Shown here in pieces: positions 39,454 to 47,644 of a DNA stretch of 64,000 nt (positions are counted from its first letter, which is position 1; each line of letters starts with the position of its first letter). Location of the stretch: assembly GCF_014205255.1 (NCBI RefSeq), contig NZ_JACHNE010000001.1:5518001-5582000 (forward strand), given 5' to 3'. Made by a program: the position numbers and the translations under genes. The notes under the pieces were generated by a model. That model searched no databases and was not told the origin of the DNA. It saw nothing but the letters and a program-made list of their open reading frames with translations. The stretch comes from Streptomyces caelestis. GTDB taxonomy: Bacteria > Actinomycetota > Actinomycetes > Streptomycetales > Streptomycetaceae.

Positions 39454-39966
39454 ATGACTGCCGCAGTGACCGCCATGATCACCGCCGTCGTGGGCGTCCT
39501 CGGCACGCTCTTCGCGCCGGTGCTCAGCCAGCGGCTGACCGTACGGCAGCGGGAGGAGGAGACCCGGGCCGGCGAGGAGCGGCGGCGGTTCGAGGAGCGC
39601 AGGGACACGTACACGGCGATGAACCGGGCCTCACGCCAGTTCCACACCCTCCTGAAGGACGCCCTGCACCGCCTGCGCGACGAGGTCTACGGCGACGCCG
39701 AACGCGACCAGCTGGAAGAGACACGGCGCGACTACCGGGACCGGTACGCGCAGGCCCAGATGATCGTCCCCGAGCGCATCCTGGAGGCCTCACGGTCGGT
39801 GAACGAGGTCCTCGCGGGCATCGACGCGGCGGTCAAGCGGTTCGATCGTGGCGTGGCCCGGGACGGCGAGAGCGCCGAGGGCGCCCTCCTCGAACTGAAG
39901 GAGGCCGAGCCGCGGCTGTCCGCGATGCGCAGACTGATGCGGGAGGATCTCGGCGTCGCCGAGTGA
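39454..39966 (+). CDS. Membrane-anchored coiled-coil protein of unknown function
   Basis: A 170-residue protein. An N-terminal hydrophobic helix (ITAVVGVLGTLFAPVLS) is followed by a long, highly charged helical stretch (QREEETRAGEERRRFEERRD and onward) with strong coiled-coil character and no cysteine. No family is recognised; similar proteins are common in Streptomyces. ATG with AGGAGGG six to eight bases upstream. It lies just past the terminator of the protease gene, so it should have its own promoter. It converges with the XRE gene 14 bp away. Confidence 0.72.
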   Translation: MTAAVTAMITAVVGVLGTLFAPVLSQRLTVRQREEETRAGEERRRFEERRDTYTAMNRASRQFHTLLKDALHRLRDEVYGDAERDQLEETRRDYRDRYAQAQMIVPERILEASRSVNEVLAGIDAAVKRFDRGVARDGESAEGALLELKEAEPRLSAMRRLMREDLGVAE

Positions 39967-39980
39967 GGCGGAGACGTCGC

Positions 39981-40907
39981 TCACTCCGACTGCGTCGAAG
40001 CCCTGGTGCCCGAGCGAGCCGCGTCCGCCCCCCAGCTCGCCAGCAGCCGCAGCGCCTCCGCCGACGCGGAGCCCGGTTCCGCGTGGTACGTGAGCAGGGA
40101 CTGCTCGGCGTCGTCGACCAGGCGGAACGTCTCGAAGGACAGGGTCAGGTCGCCGACCAGCGGGTGCCGCATCCGCTTGACGCCGTAGCTCTTCTCCTTG
40201 ACGTCGTGCGCGGCCCACAGCCGGCGGAACTCCTCGCTCTTCACGGAGAGTTCGCCCACCAGGCCGGACAGCCGCGGGTCGTCCGGATGGCAGCCCGCGT
40301 CCATGCGCAGATAGCCGACGATGTCGGACGCCTTCTGGTCCCACTCGACGAACAGCTCGCGGTAGTCGGGCCTGAGGAACACCAGCCGCGCCCAGTTCCG
40401 CTCGGGCGCCGGCAGCTCCGCCCAGTCGCCGAAGAGGGCCGCGGCCATCCGGTTCCAGGCCAGGATGTCCGAGCGGCGCCCGACGACGTACGCCGGGACG
40501 GTGTCGATCGAGTCCAGCAGGTGCCGCAACGCCGGCCGTACCTGCTGGGTGCGCGCCGCCTGCTTCTTCTTGTGCTGCTTCGGCTTCGCCAGGTGCATCA
40601 GGTGGGCGTGCTCGGCGCCGGTCAGCCGCAGGGCGCGCGCGATCGCGTCCAGCACCTCCGCCGAGACGTTGCGCCCGTTGCCCTGCTCCAGCCGTGTGTA
40701 GTACGCCACGGACACCCCGGCCAGCTGAGCCAGCTCCTCACGGCGCAGCCCCGGCACCCGACGCCGCCCGAAGTCGGGCAGCCCCACGTCCTCCGGCTTC
40801 AGCCGGGCACGCCGGGTGCGCAGGAACTCACTGAGTTCGGCACGCCGGTCCAGGCCCCCGCCGGTCTGAGGTGCGGGCTCCTGTGCGGGTTCGGGCTGTT
40901 CGTCCAT
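39981..40907 (-). CDS. XRE-type regulator with MmyB-like ligand-binding domain
   Basis: A 308-residue regulator. The N-terminal HTH reads VPGLRREELAQLAGVSVAYY followed by TRLEQGNGRNVSAEVLDAIA, the pattern of the large actinobacterial MmyB-like family. The C-terminal PAS-like domain includes DIVGYLRMDAGCHPDDPRL and ends LLTYHAEPGSASAEALRLL. Many of these control an adjacent oxidoreductase. It is divergent from the alcohol dehydrogenase, with a perfect 8-bp inverted repeat between them, so it probably regulates that gene and itself. The ligand is unknown. Confidence 0.9.
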   Translation of the reverse strand: MDEQPEPAQEPAPQTGGGLDRRAELSEFLRTRRARLKPEDVGLPDFGRRRVPGLRREELAQLAGVSVAYYTRLEQGNGRNVSAEVLDAIARALRLTGAEHAHLMHLAKPKQHKKKQAARTQQVRPALRHLLDSIDTVPAYVVGRRSDILAWNRMAAALFGDWAELPAPERNWARLVFLRPDYRELFVEWDQKASDIVGYLRMDAGCHPDDPRLSGLVGELSVKSEEFRRLWAAHDVKEKSYGVKRMRHPLVGDLTLSFETFRLVDDAEQSLLTYHAEPGSASAEALRLLASWGADAARSGTRASTQSE

Positions 40908-40956
40908 GCCGTCCAGTATTCACGGTCGTACGTACACGAGCCTGACCCCGCCAGTG

Positions 40957-40975
40957 GTACGCACGCTGTGCGTAC
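40957..40975. promoter_or_regulatory. Candidate XRE/MmyB operator between regulator and alcohol dehydrogenase
   Basis: Perfect inverted repeat GTACGCAC-GCT-GTGCGTAC. A further GTACGTAC half-site lies at 40928. It is centred 59 bp from the XRE start and about 120 bp from the dehydrogenase start. Confidence 0.65.
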
Positions 40976-41086
40976 GCAAAAGCGTGGTCTGGGTAAACAC
41001 GCGCGGGTTTGGCACGGTGGTGATCGTGCCCGGTCGGAACATCAGAAGGCAGCCGGGCACGGAACCTCGCTAGGAGAACCCCCGGC

Positions 41087-42127
41087 ATGACCACTGTTGC
41101 TGCGTACGCCGCCCCCGCGCCCAAGGCTCCCCTGGAGCGCACCACCATCGAGCGCCGCGAGGTCGGCGAGTTCGACGTCCTGATCGACATCAGGTTCGCC
41201 GGTATCTGCCACTCCGACATCCACCAGGCCCGCGAGGGCTGGGGCGAGGGCATCTTCCCGATGGTCCCCGGCCACGAGATCGCCGGTGTCGTCTCCGAGG
41301 TCGGTCCGGGCGTCACGAAGTTCGCCGTCGGCGACCGCGTGGGCGTCGGCTGCATGGTCGACTCCTGCCGCGAGTGCGAGAACTGCAAGGCCGGGCGCGA
41401 GCAGTACTGCGTCCAGGGCAACGTCCCGACGTACAACGGCATAGGCAAGGACGGCGAGCCCACCTACGGTGGCTACTCGCAGAAGGTCGTCGTCGACGAG
41501 AACTTCGTCGTCCGCGTCCCCGACGGCCTCTCCCTCGACGTCGCCGCGCCGCTGCTGTGCGCGGGCATCACCCTCTACTCCCCGCTCAAGCGCTTCGGCG
41601 CCGGCCCCGGCAAGAAGGTCGCGATCGTCGGCCTGGGCGGCCTCGGCCACATGGGCGTGAAGATCGCGCACGCGCTGGGCGCCGAGGTGACCGTGCTGTC
41701 GCAGTCCCTGCGCAAGCAGGAGGACGGCCTGAAGCTGGGCGCGGACCACTACTACGCCACCAGCGACCCGAAGACCTTCGAGGAGCTGGCCGGCACCTTC
41801 GACCTGATCGTCTCCACGGTCTCGGCGCCGCTGGACTTCAACGCCTACCTCTCGCTGCTGAAGACCGAGGGCACGCTGGCCAACGTCGGCGCCCCCGAGG
41901 AGCCCATCGCCCTCAACCTCTTCTCGGTGATCGGCGGTGGCAAGAGCCTCGCCGGTTCCATGATCGGCGGCATCGCGGAGACCCAGGAGATGCTGGACTT
42001 CTGCGCCGAGCACGGCCTCGGCGCCGAGATCGAGCTGATCCGCGGTGACCAGATCAACGAGGCGTACGAGCGCGTGGTCGCCAGCGACGTGCGCTACCGG
42101 TTCGTGATCGACACGGCGACGATCTGA
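41087..42127 (+). CDS. Zinc-dependent NAD(P)H alcohol dehydrogenase (CAD/YahK type)
   Basis: A 346-residue medium-chain dehydrogenase. Catalytic zinc ligands Cys41 (GICHSDIHQ) and His63 (VPGHEIAG), the structural zinc cluster in CRECENCKAG and QYC, and the Rossmann loop GLGGLGHMG are intact. It belongs to the cinnamyl-alcohol-dehydrogenase-like branch that reduces a broad range of aldehydes with NADPH. GTPase or other features are absent. Divergent from an XRE/MmyB regulator. The ATG follows a CTAGGAGAA ribosome site. A 12-bp stem terminator follows. Confidence 0.92.
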   Translation: MTTVAAYAAPAPKAPLERTTIERREVGEFDVLIDIRFAGICHSDIHQAREGWGEGIFPMVPGHEIAGVVSEVGPGVTKFAVGDRVGVGCMVDSCRECENCKAGREQYCVQGNVPTYNGIGKDGEPTYGGYSQKVVVDENFVVRVPDGLSLDVAAPLLCAGITLYSPLKRFGAGPGKKVAIVGLGGLGHMGVKIAHALGAEVTVLSQSLRKQEDGLKLGADHYYATSDPKTFEELAGTFDLIVSTVSAPLDFNAYLSLLKTEGTLANVGAPEEPIALNLFSVIGGGKSLAGSMIGGIAETQEMLDFCAEHGLGAEIELIRGDQINEAYERVVASDVRYRFVIDTATI

Positions 42128-42146
42128 TCCGTATCGCGCAGTGAGG

Positions 42147-42175
42147 CAGGGCCCCGGCCGTGTGCCGGGGCCCTG
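42147..42175. terminator. Hairpin terminator after the alcohol dehydrogenase gene
   Basis: Perfect 12-bp stem CAGGGCCCCGGC/GCCGGGGCCCTG with loop CGTGT, between convergent genes. Confidence 0.88.
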
Positions 42176-42193
42176 GGCTTGTGCGGACACCCC

Positions 42194-42601
42194 CTAGCGT
42201 CGTCCGAGCAGCCACAGCAGATACGGCCCGCCCACGAGCGAGGTGAGCGCGCCGACCGGGATCTCCAGCGGCGGCAGCAGCGTACGGGCCACCAGGTCGG
42301 CGCCGACCAGCACGACGGCCCCTGTCAGCGCCGAGGAGAGCAGCGGGAGGTGCGGCGTACGTGTGAGCCGTCTCGCCAGCTGTGGAGCGGTCAGCGCGAT
42401 GAAACCGATCGGGCCGGCCGCGCCGGTCGCCGTCGCCGCGAGCACGACACCCGCGGAGCCTTCGGAGGCGCCGATGACCTGGTTGCGCGAACCGTCACCC
42501 TGCTTGCCGCTTCCGCTGCCGCCGCCCGGCGAGGAGCAGCCGGCCAGCAGCCCTCCGGCGACGGCCAGGGCCAGAGCGGCTCTCGATCCCACTGCACGCA
42601 C
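42194..42601 (-). pseudogene. Fused remnant of a siderophore ABC transporter (lipoprotein signal joined to FecCD permease end)
   Basis: A 135-codon open frame made of two unrelated pieces. Residues 1 to about 35 are a lipoprotein signal and lipobox (GGLLAGC) with a Gly/Ser linker, as at the start of an iron-siderophore binding protein. The rest (from about 42) is the last 90 residues of a FecCD-type permease: TGAAGPIGFIALTAPQLARR, then PPLEIPVGALTSLVGGPYLL and WLLGRR. Everything between is missing, so an internal deletion of several kilobases that happened to keep frame is the simplest explanation. The GTG at 42601 has GGAG five bases upstream (alternative 42607), and an iron box remains in front. 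A functional product is unlikely. Confidence 0.8.
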
Positions 42602-42618
42602 AGGCACTCCGATCAGAA

Positions 42619-42643
42619 AACTAAGGTCAGCCTTACCTTAGTT
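42619..42643. promoter_or_regulatory. Iron box (DmdR1/IdeR-type operator)
   Basis: Inverted repeat AACTAAGGT-N7-ACCTTAGTT. The minus-strand core TAAGGTAAGGCTGACCTTAG matches the DmdR1/IdeR iron-box pattern. It is 18 bp upstream of the transporter remnant on the minus strand and 39 bp upstream of the VOC gene on the plus strand, so iron may still influence either. Confidence 0.88.
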
Positions 42644-42681
42644 CGTGCGGGAGTAGGGTGGGTCGGGAGGGGAGGCACACC

Positions 42682-43065
42682 ATGACCGTGCAGCTGAACC
42701 ACACGATCGTTGCCGCGCGCGACAAGCGCCTATCGGCCCGGTTCCTCGCCGACATCCTCGGGCTGGACGTGAGCCCGCCCTACGGCCCGTTCCTGCCGGT
42801 CGAGATCTCCAACGGCGTGACGCTCGACTACATGGACAGCCCCGGCGCCATCACGCCGCAGCACTACGCCTTCCTCGTCTCGGAGGACGAGTTCGACCAG
42901 ATCTTCGCCCGGATCCAAAAGGCCGGTCTGACGTACTGGGCGGATCCGTTCCACAGCCGTCCCGGCGAGATCAACCACAACGACGGCGGCCGCGGCGCGT
43001 ACTTCGACGACCCCGACGGCCACCGCCTGGAGATCATCACCCGGCCGTACGGCAGCGGCGGCTGA
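42682..43065 (+). CDS. VOC (glyoxalase/dioxygenase fold) family protein
   Basis: A 127-residue single-module VOC protein. Putative metal ligands are His in QLNHTIVAA, His in PQHYAFLVS and Glu in GHRLEIITRPYG; DDPDGHRLEI is the usual end motif. Members act as glyoxalases, dioxygenases or resistance proteins; the substrate is not readable. ATG with a GGAGGGGAGG ribosome site. The start of the gene lies 39 bp from the iron box, so iron control is possible but the box more likely belonged to the deleted transporter. Confidence 0.88.
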   Translation: MTVQLNHTIVAARDKRLSARFLADILGLDVSPPYGPFLPVEISNGVTLDYMDSPGAITPQHYAFLVSEDEFDQIFARIQKAGLTYWADPFHSRPGEINHNDGGRGAYFDDPDGHRLEIITRPYGSGG

Positions 43066-43094
43066 CCTTCCGGGCCGGTACGGCCACATGCCGG

Positions 43095-43826
43095 TTACGG
43101 CTGCATGCCGGTGGGGCCCTTGGTCAGCGGCCCCTGGTCAGGAGTCTTGTCCAGTGGTCCCTGGTCGGGGGGCTCCTGGCCGCCCATGTCGAGGCGGAAC
43201 GGCGGGTACCGGTCGGTCATCAGGGCGGCGTAGGCGGTCACCCGGGCGCACCAGCGGGCGAGGCCGATCAGAAAGTCGAAGAGGTGCCGCGGATAGCGGG
43301 CGGTGAACAGCAGGACGACCACCGCGACCAGGGAGAGGAACGGCACCAGCCCACTGCCACCCCGCCAGCCGTCCCCGTCGTCCCGGCCCCAGCCCCAGCC
43401 GCCGCCCACGAACATCGCGACGACGATGTACTGCGGGATCGCCAGCAGCCACCACTTGACCAGGACCAGGCCGCGAGAGAGCCGCTCGGGATAGGAGACG
43501 TCGAAGTGGGCCGGGTAGTCCGGCACGTCGGCGAGGGTGAACGGCGGGTACCGGTCGGTGCCGAGCGCGGTGTGGGCGTAGTAGCTGACCCGCCAGTTCC
43601 ACCGCAGGACGCCGACGTTGAAGTCGAAGAGGGGCCGGGGATACCGGGCGGTGAACAGGATGGCGAAGAACGCGACGACGCTCACGAGGACGAACCCGAT
43701 CCACAGGAAGAACAGCACGATGTAGTGCGGGACGGCGAGCAGCCACTTCACCAGCCACAGCCATCGGGACAACCGGGCGTCGATGGAGGCTTCGAGGCGT
43801 ACGGGTGACGCTGTGACAGGAACCAT
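43095..43826 (-). CDS. DUF4389 membrane protein with internal duplication
   Basis: A 243-residue polytopic protein. The two halves repeat the same elements: RLSRWLWLVKWLLAVPHYIV versus RLSRGLVLVKWWLLAIPQYI, LFTARYPRPLFDF versus LFTARYPRHLFDF, and TDRYPPF twice. Each half has two membrane helices. This is the DUF4389 family, with no known role. The C-terminal tail repeats PDQGPL twice and is Gln/Pro/Gly-rich. Start ATG follows a CAGG stretch. It is downstream of the AI-2E transporter gene in the same direction (111-bp gap). Confidence 0.85.
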   Translation of the reverse strand: MVPVTASPVRLEASIDARLSRWLWLVKWLLAVPHYIVLFFLWIGFVLVSVVAFFAILFTARYPRPLFDFNVGVLRWNWRVSYYAHTALGTDRYPPFTLADVPDYPAHFDVSYPERLSRGLVLVKWWLLAIPQYIVVAMFVGGGWGWGRDDGDGWRGGSGLVPFLSLVAVVVLLFTARYPRHLFDFLIGLARWCARVTAYAALMTDRYPPFRLDMGGQEPPDQGPLDKTPDQGPLTKGPTGMQP

Positions 43827-43937
43827 GGGGCAGACTCCCTTCGCCTGCAGGCTCGCAAGCGAGGGGGAGTCCCGCGACCTGGGCGGGGCCGTTCGCGCGT
43901 CCGGGACCGTCCGCGATCGTTCGCGCGTCCGCGACCG

Positions 43938-45056
43938 TTACGACGGAACGGGGGCGGCGCTGTCCGGCTCGTCGCTGCCGTCCGGGTCCTGCGGCGGATC
44001 GATGAGCTGTTCGCGCACGTAGTTCCAGACCACCGCGATCAGCGCGGCGACCGGGACGGCCAGCAGACTGCCCACGATGCCGGCCAGACTGCCGCCCAGC
44101 GTCACCGCCAGCAACACCACGGCGGCGTGCAGGCCGAGCCCACGGCTCTGGATCATGGGCTGGAACACGTTGCCCTCGAGCTGCTGCACCACGACGATGA
44201 TGGCCAGCACGATCAGCGCGTCCGTCAGGCCGTTGGAGACGAGTGCGATCAGGACCGCGACGAAGCCGGCGAACAGGGCGCCGATGATCGGCACGAACGC
44301 GGAGACGAAGGTGAGCACCGCCAGCGGGAGCACCAGCGGTACGCCCAGGATCCACAGGCCCAGTCCGATCAGCACGGCGTCGAGCAGGCCGACGGCCGCC
44401 TGGGACCGTACGAAGGAACCCAGCGTGTTCCAGCCGCGCTCGAACACGGTCGGGACGTCGGCGGAGAGCCGGCCGGGCAGCTGGCGGGACAGCCACGGCA
44501 GGAACCGCGGGCCGTCCTTGAGGAAGAAGAACATCAGGAAGAGGGCGAGAACGGTGGTGACCAAGCCGTTCACCACGGTGCTCACGCCCGTGACGACAGC
44601 GCCGACCATGCTGCCGAGGCCCTCCTGAGCGCGGGCGACCGCGGTGTCGAAGGCCTTGTTGATCTGGGCGTCACCGATGTTCAACGGCGGCCCGGCGGCC
44701 CACTCGCGCAGCCTCTGGATGCCCTCGACCACGCCGTCGGTCAGCTGACCGGACTGGGACGCCACCGGCACGGCGATCAGCGCCACGACACCCGCGGAGA
44801 CCAGCAGGAACAGCACGGTCACGACCGACGCGGCGAGCGCGGGCGGCCACCCGCGACGACGCAGCAAACGGGCCATGGGCCAGGTCAGTGTGGTCAGCAG
44901 CAGCCCGACCACGAGCGGCCAGACCACCGACCACATCCGGCCCAGCAGCCACAGCGCCACCGCCGCCATGGTCAGCACCAGCAGCAACTCTGCGGAGACG
45001 CGTGCCGATATCCGCAGCGCGTCACGGGTCTTCGTGGAACTCAAGGGCGCAGTCAC
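43938..45056 (-). CDS. AI-2E family transporter (PerM/TqsA type)
   Basis: A 372-residue protein with the family layout: two N-terminal helices, a helix-loop with a polar central domain, and C-terminal helix clusters including VLTFVSAFVPIIGALFAGF, the IQSRGLGLHAAVVLLAVTLG signature and GSLAGIVGSLLAVPVAALI. Members export autoinducer-2 or other small molecules or ions; the substrate here is not known. GTG start. The acidic C-terminal tail (DPDGSDEPD) is short. It starts 245 bp from the next leftward gene. Confidence 0.9.
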   Translation of the reverse strand: MTAPLSSTKTRDALRISARVSAELLLVLTMAAVALWLLGRMWSVVWPLVVGLLLTTLTWPMARLLRRRGWPPALAASVVTVLFLLVSAGVVALIAVPVASQSGQLTDGVVEGIQRLREWAAGPPLNIGDAQINKAFDTAVARAQEGLGSMVGAVVTGVSTVVNGLVTTVLALFLMFFFLKDGPRFLPWLSRQLPGRLSADVPTVFERGWNTLGSFVRSQAAVGLLDAVLIGLGLWILGVPLVLPLAVLTFVSAFVPIIGALFAGFVAVLIALVSNGLTDALIVLAIIVVVQQLEGNVFQPMIQSRGLGLHAAVVLLAVTLGGSLAGIVGSLLAVPVAALIAVVWNYVREQLIDPPQDPDGSDEPDSAAPVPS

Positions 45057-45300
45057 GGAGGCACCTTATTGCCCCTGCACCCACTGGGTTCCAGTGGTGC
45101 CCTGTTCAAGCCCCGCGTGACTCCTCACATGCCCAGTCCGCTGCTTCGGTCACGTACTTGGCGACGTAGACCGCCACTGCAACCCCTGGCGCCGGGCTGT
45201 CGGAACGGCGTCCTTCAAGGCGCGCGACGGCCCGAGCAGGAGGCTCGTCGCGAGGCCGCTCCGGTGCGGTGCCGCGCCGACCACGCGCAGTTCCCGCTGG

Positions 45301-45579
45301 TCACAGGCCAGCAGGGTGGCTGGAGAGCCAGGCGGCGTGCCGGTAGCGGAGCTGGTCTCGCTCGGCAGGCGTGGTGAGGATGACGTCTGCGCCGCCGTCG
45401 TACGGAGGGTGGATGCGTCGAAGTCCCGTGTCCGTGATGAACACCTCCACGAGCGTCTCGTCGGCGACGGCGCGTAGCAGGTCATCGGCGCAGCCGTGCC
45501 GCCACCGGCGCCCATCGGCGTAGAGGCGCGTGTGGGTGTGGAACTCCGCCAGCAGTGTCGGTGTGACGCCAGTGCTCAC
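45301..45579 (-). CDS. Hypothetical protein translationally coupled to MsrA
   Basis: A 92-residue protein that I do not recognise. It begins at a GTG overlapping the msrA stop by four bases (GTGA), so it should be translated by coupling. It is soluble, with AEFHTHTRLYADGRRWRHGC near the N terminus and a single Cys. No signal peptide or membrane helix. It could be a repair or thiol-related partner because of its coupling to MsrA, but this is only inferred. The 244 bp downstream before the AI-2E gene contains no supported gene. Confidence 0.65.
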   Translation of the reverse strand: MSTGVTPTLLAEFHTHTRLYADGRRWRHGCADDLLRAVADETLVEVFITDTGLRRIHPPYDGGADVILTTPAERDQLRYRHAAWLSSHPAGL

Positions 45580-46244
45580 CCGTCGGCCTTGGCCACGCCG
45601 ATCGGGCAGGACACGCCCGTACCGCCGATGCCGCAGTAACCCGCCGGGTTCTTGTCCAGGTACTGCTGGTGGTAGCCCTCCGCCGGGTAGAACGGGCGGC
45701 CCTCCGCCGGGACGATCTCCGTGGTGATGTCGCCGTAGCCGGAAGAGGTGAGGACCTTCTGGTAGGAGTCGCGGGAGGACTTGGCGGTGGCGGCCTGCTC
45801 GGGGGTGTGGGTGTAGATCGCCGAGCGGTACTGCGTGCCCACGTCGTTGCCCTGGCGGAAGCCCTGCGTGGGGTCGTGGGACTCCCAGAACGTCTTCAGG
45901 AGGCCCTCGTACGAGATCAGCTTCGGGTCGTAGACCACGCGGACGACCTCCGTGTGGCCGGTCAGGCCCGAGCAGACCTCCTCGTACGTGGGGTTCTCCG
46001 TGTAACCGCCCTGGTAGCCGGCCAGGGTCGTCCACACCCCTGCCGGGAGCTGCCAGAACTTGCGCTCCGCGCCCCAGAAGCAGCCCAGGCCGAAATCGGC
46101 GGTCTCCAGACCCTCGGGGTACGGGCCGAGCAGCGGGTTGCCGAGCACGGTGTGCCGGTCGGGGACCGTGAACGCCGGCTCCGGGCGACCGGGCAGCGCC
46201 TGCTCGGGAGTCGGCAGCTGGGGCGTACGGCTGTGCAGGAACAT
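45576..46244 (-). CDS. msrA: Peptide methionine sulfoxide reductase MsrA
   Basis: A 222-residue enzyme that reduces S-methionine sulfoxide in oxidised proteins. Catalytic Cys55 sits in FGLGCFWGAERKFW, and GYQGGYTENPTYEEVCSG, SHDPTQGFRQGNDVGTQYRS and the recycling Cys in GYCGIGG and VSCPIG are present. ATG with GGAG six bases upstream. The first 45 residues, before the domain, contain an HTVLGNPLLGPYPEG leader typical of actinobacterial MsrA. It overlaps the small downstream gene by four bases. Confidence 0.95.
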   Translation of the reverse strand: MFLHSRTPQLPTPEQALPGRPEPAFTVPDRHTVLGNPLLGPYPEGLETADFGLGCFWGAERKFWQLPAGVWTTLAGYQGGYTENPTYEEVCSGLTGHTEVVRVVYDPKLISYEGLLKTFWESHDPTQGFRQGNDVGTQYRSAIYTHTPEQAATAKSSRDSYQKVLTSSGYGDITTEIVPAEGRPFYPAEGYHQQYLDKNPAGYCGIGGTGVSCPIGVAKADG

Positions 46245-46392
46245 GCGGTCTCCAATCGACGCGACACCCACGCGGGGCGACGCCACGTTCAACGTGTGGG
46301 GGGCCGGGGGAATTCCGGCCGGGGCCCGTGCCCAGGGGTGGTCGGAGCCCGCACGTCGCGCGGTGGGAAGCGGCGGGCGGCCGGAGCCGGCG

Positions 46393-47514
46393 TCAGTGCG
46401 GCAGGCTCGCCGGGTTGCCGCCGTTCGCCTCGTAGCCTGCCACCGCCAGGGCCCGGTACACCGCGAACTCCGCCGCCGGGTCGGCGGACAGGGTCCAGGG
46501 GAGGGCGCCGACATGGCCGTCGATGTGCACCAGCTGGTTCATGGCCTCCGACCAGCGCTCGCCGCGGACCAGGAAGAAGACCAGCATGTGCCGCACATGC
46601 GCCAGCATCGGGTCGTCGGAGCGGGCCGAATGCACCGCGTGCAGCGCGCCGTGGACCGCCTTCGTGACGACCTCGGTCTGCCAGAAGCTGCTGACCAGGG
46701 TCACCTCGGGGAGGTGCTCGAACACCGCGAACAGGGGCATCGCCGCCAGGAGGGAGCCCTTGGGCGCGCGGGCCGCCGCGGCCTCCGCGAACTCGTACGC
46801 CAGCTCACGCGAGCCGTGCCACTTCTCGCACCAGTAGTGCAGCGCGGCCAGGTGCGCTCCCATGTGGGCCGGGGCGCGGTCCAGGATCTTCAGCCAGACC
46901 TGCTCGAAGTCCTTCTGGGAGTAGGCGAGTCCCCGGGCCACCGACAGCTCCACGATGTAGGGGATCGGGTCGCCGGGGGCCAGCAGCGCCGCCTCGCCGC
47001 ACGCCGTCCTCGCCTCCTCCATGATGATCCGGAACTCGTCCGTCCCGGGCGTCGCCGTCCGCCACGCCTGCTGCACCAGGAACTCGGCGTGCACCGCGGC
47101 CCCGCCCGCGTCCTTGGGCGCCTCGGCCCGCCACACCCGCAGCCACTGCCCGCCCGGCGCCTCGCTCCCCCCGCCGGGCCGCTGAGAGAGCTCCAGCGAG
47201 GCCGCACCCGCGAAGGCCTGCACACGCTGCCAGCGCCGCTCGCCCTCCGTCTCCGTGCCGGCGAGGAGTTGCTGTGCCGCGCGGAAGTCCTGCGTGCGCT
47301 GCACCACGTCCAGGACGTCCAGCAGGTCCTGGTCGGGGCCGGGCATGCGGATGTCCAGCTCCTCCTCGCGGACGAAGCCGTAGTTCGCCGGGTCCGCCGC
47401 GTCCGGGTGGTCGGGCGAGACCAGCCCGATCGCGCCCCCGCGCCTGCGCCGCAGGAAGGGAAGCAGCACGAAGCCCAGCATGACCAGTGCGATCAGGACC
47501 CAGAGAATCTCCAT
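46393..47514 (-). CDS. Membrane-anchored protein of unknown function (helical-repeat domain)
   Basis: A 373-residue protein. An N-terminal membrane helix (ILWVLIALVMLGFVLLPFLRRRR) is followed by a cytoplasmic region of about 340 residues that looks all-helical and TPR-like. It includes VWLKILDRAPAHMGAHLAAL and repeated Ala-rich helices, and ends AGYEANGGNPASLPH. No catalytic motif is recognised. The start is an ATG without a clear ribosome site. It is divergent from metB (131 bp). It may scaffold other proteins at the membrane; this is a guess from the fold only. Confidence 0.7.
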   Translation of the reverse strand: MEILWVLIALVMLGFVLLPFLRRRRGGAIGLVSPDHPDAADPANYGFVREEELDIRMPGPDQDLLDVLDVVQRTQDFRAAQQLLAGTETEGERRWQRVQAFAGAASLELSQRPGGGSEAPGGQWLRVWRAEAPKDAGGAAVHAEFLVQQAWRTATPGTDEFRIIMEEARTACGEAALLAPGDPIPYIVELSVARGLAYSQKDFEQVWLKILDRAPAHMGAHLAALHYWCEKWHGSRELAYEFAEAAAARAPKGSLLAAMPLFAVFEHLPEVTLVSSFWQTEVVTKAVHGALHAVHSARSDDPMLAHVRHMLVFFLVRGERWSEAMNQLVHIDGHVGALPWTLSADPAAEFAVYRALAVAGYEANGGNPASLPH

Positions 47515-47644
47515 GCAACAAGCGAACCAGACCGCGCCGACAATTGGCCAACCTGATCCGTGAACCTGTGGAAAACCCGGCTCCAGGGCCCGTGTCGCCT
47601 CGTCCCCCGGCACTCATCGCGTCGGCGCACTACCCTCGGTCCCC

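Noticed and set aside
42682..43065. VOC protein as a member of the iron regulon
   Set aside because: The iron box is close, but it is accounted for by the transporter remnant on the opposite strand; evidence for control of the VOC gene is positional only.
45057..45300. A minus-strand segment reading AVYVAKYVTEAADWACE, reminiscent of plasmid replication initiators
   Set aside because: Only about 20 residues without a start codon, in a short intergenic gap; the likeness is too brief to support a remnant.
47515..47644. Possible S-box or other riboswitch ahead of metB
   Set aside because: The spacer to the ATG is short with a likely -10 a few bases before it; no conserved aptamer stems can be drawn.
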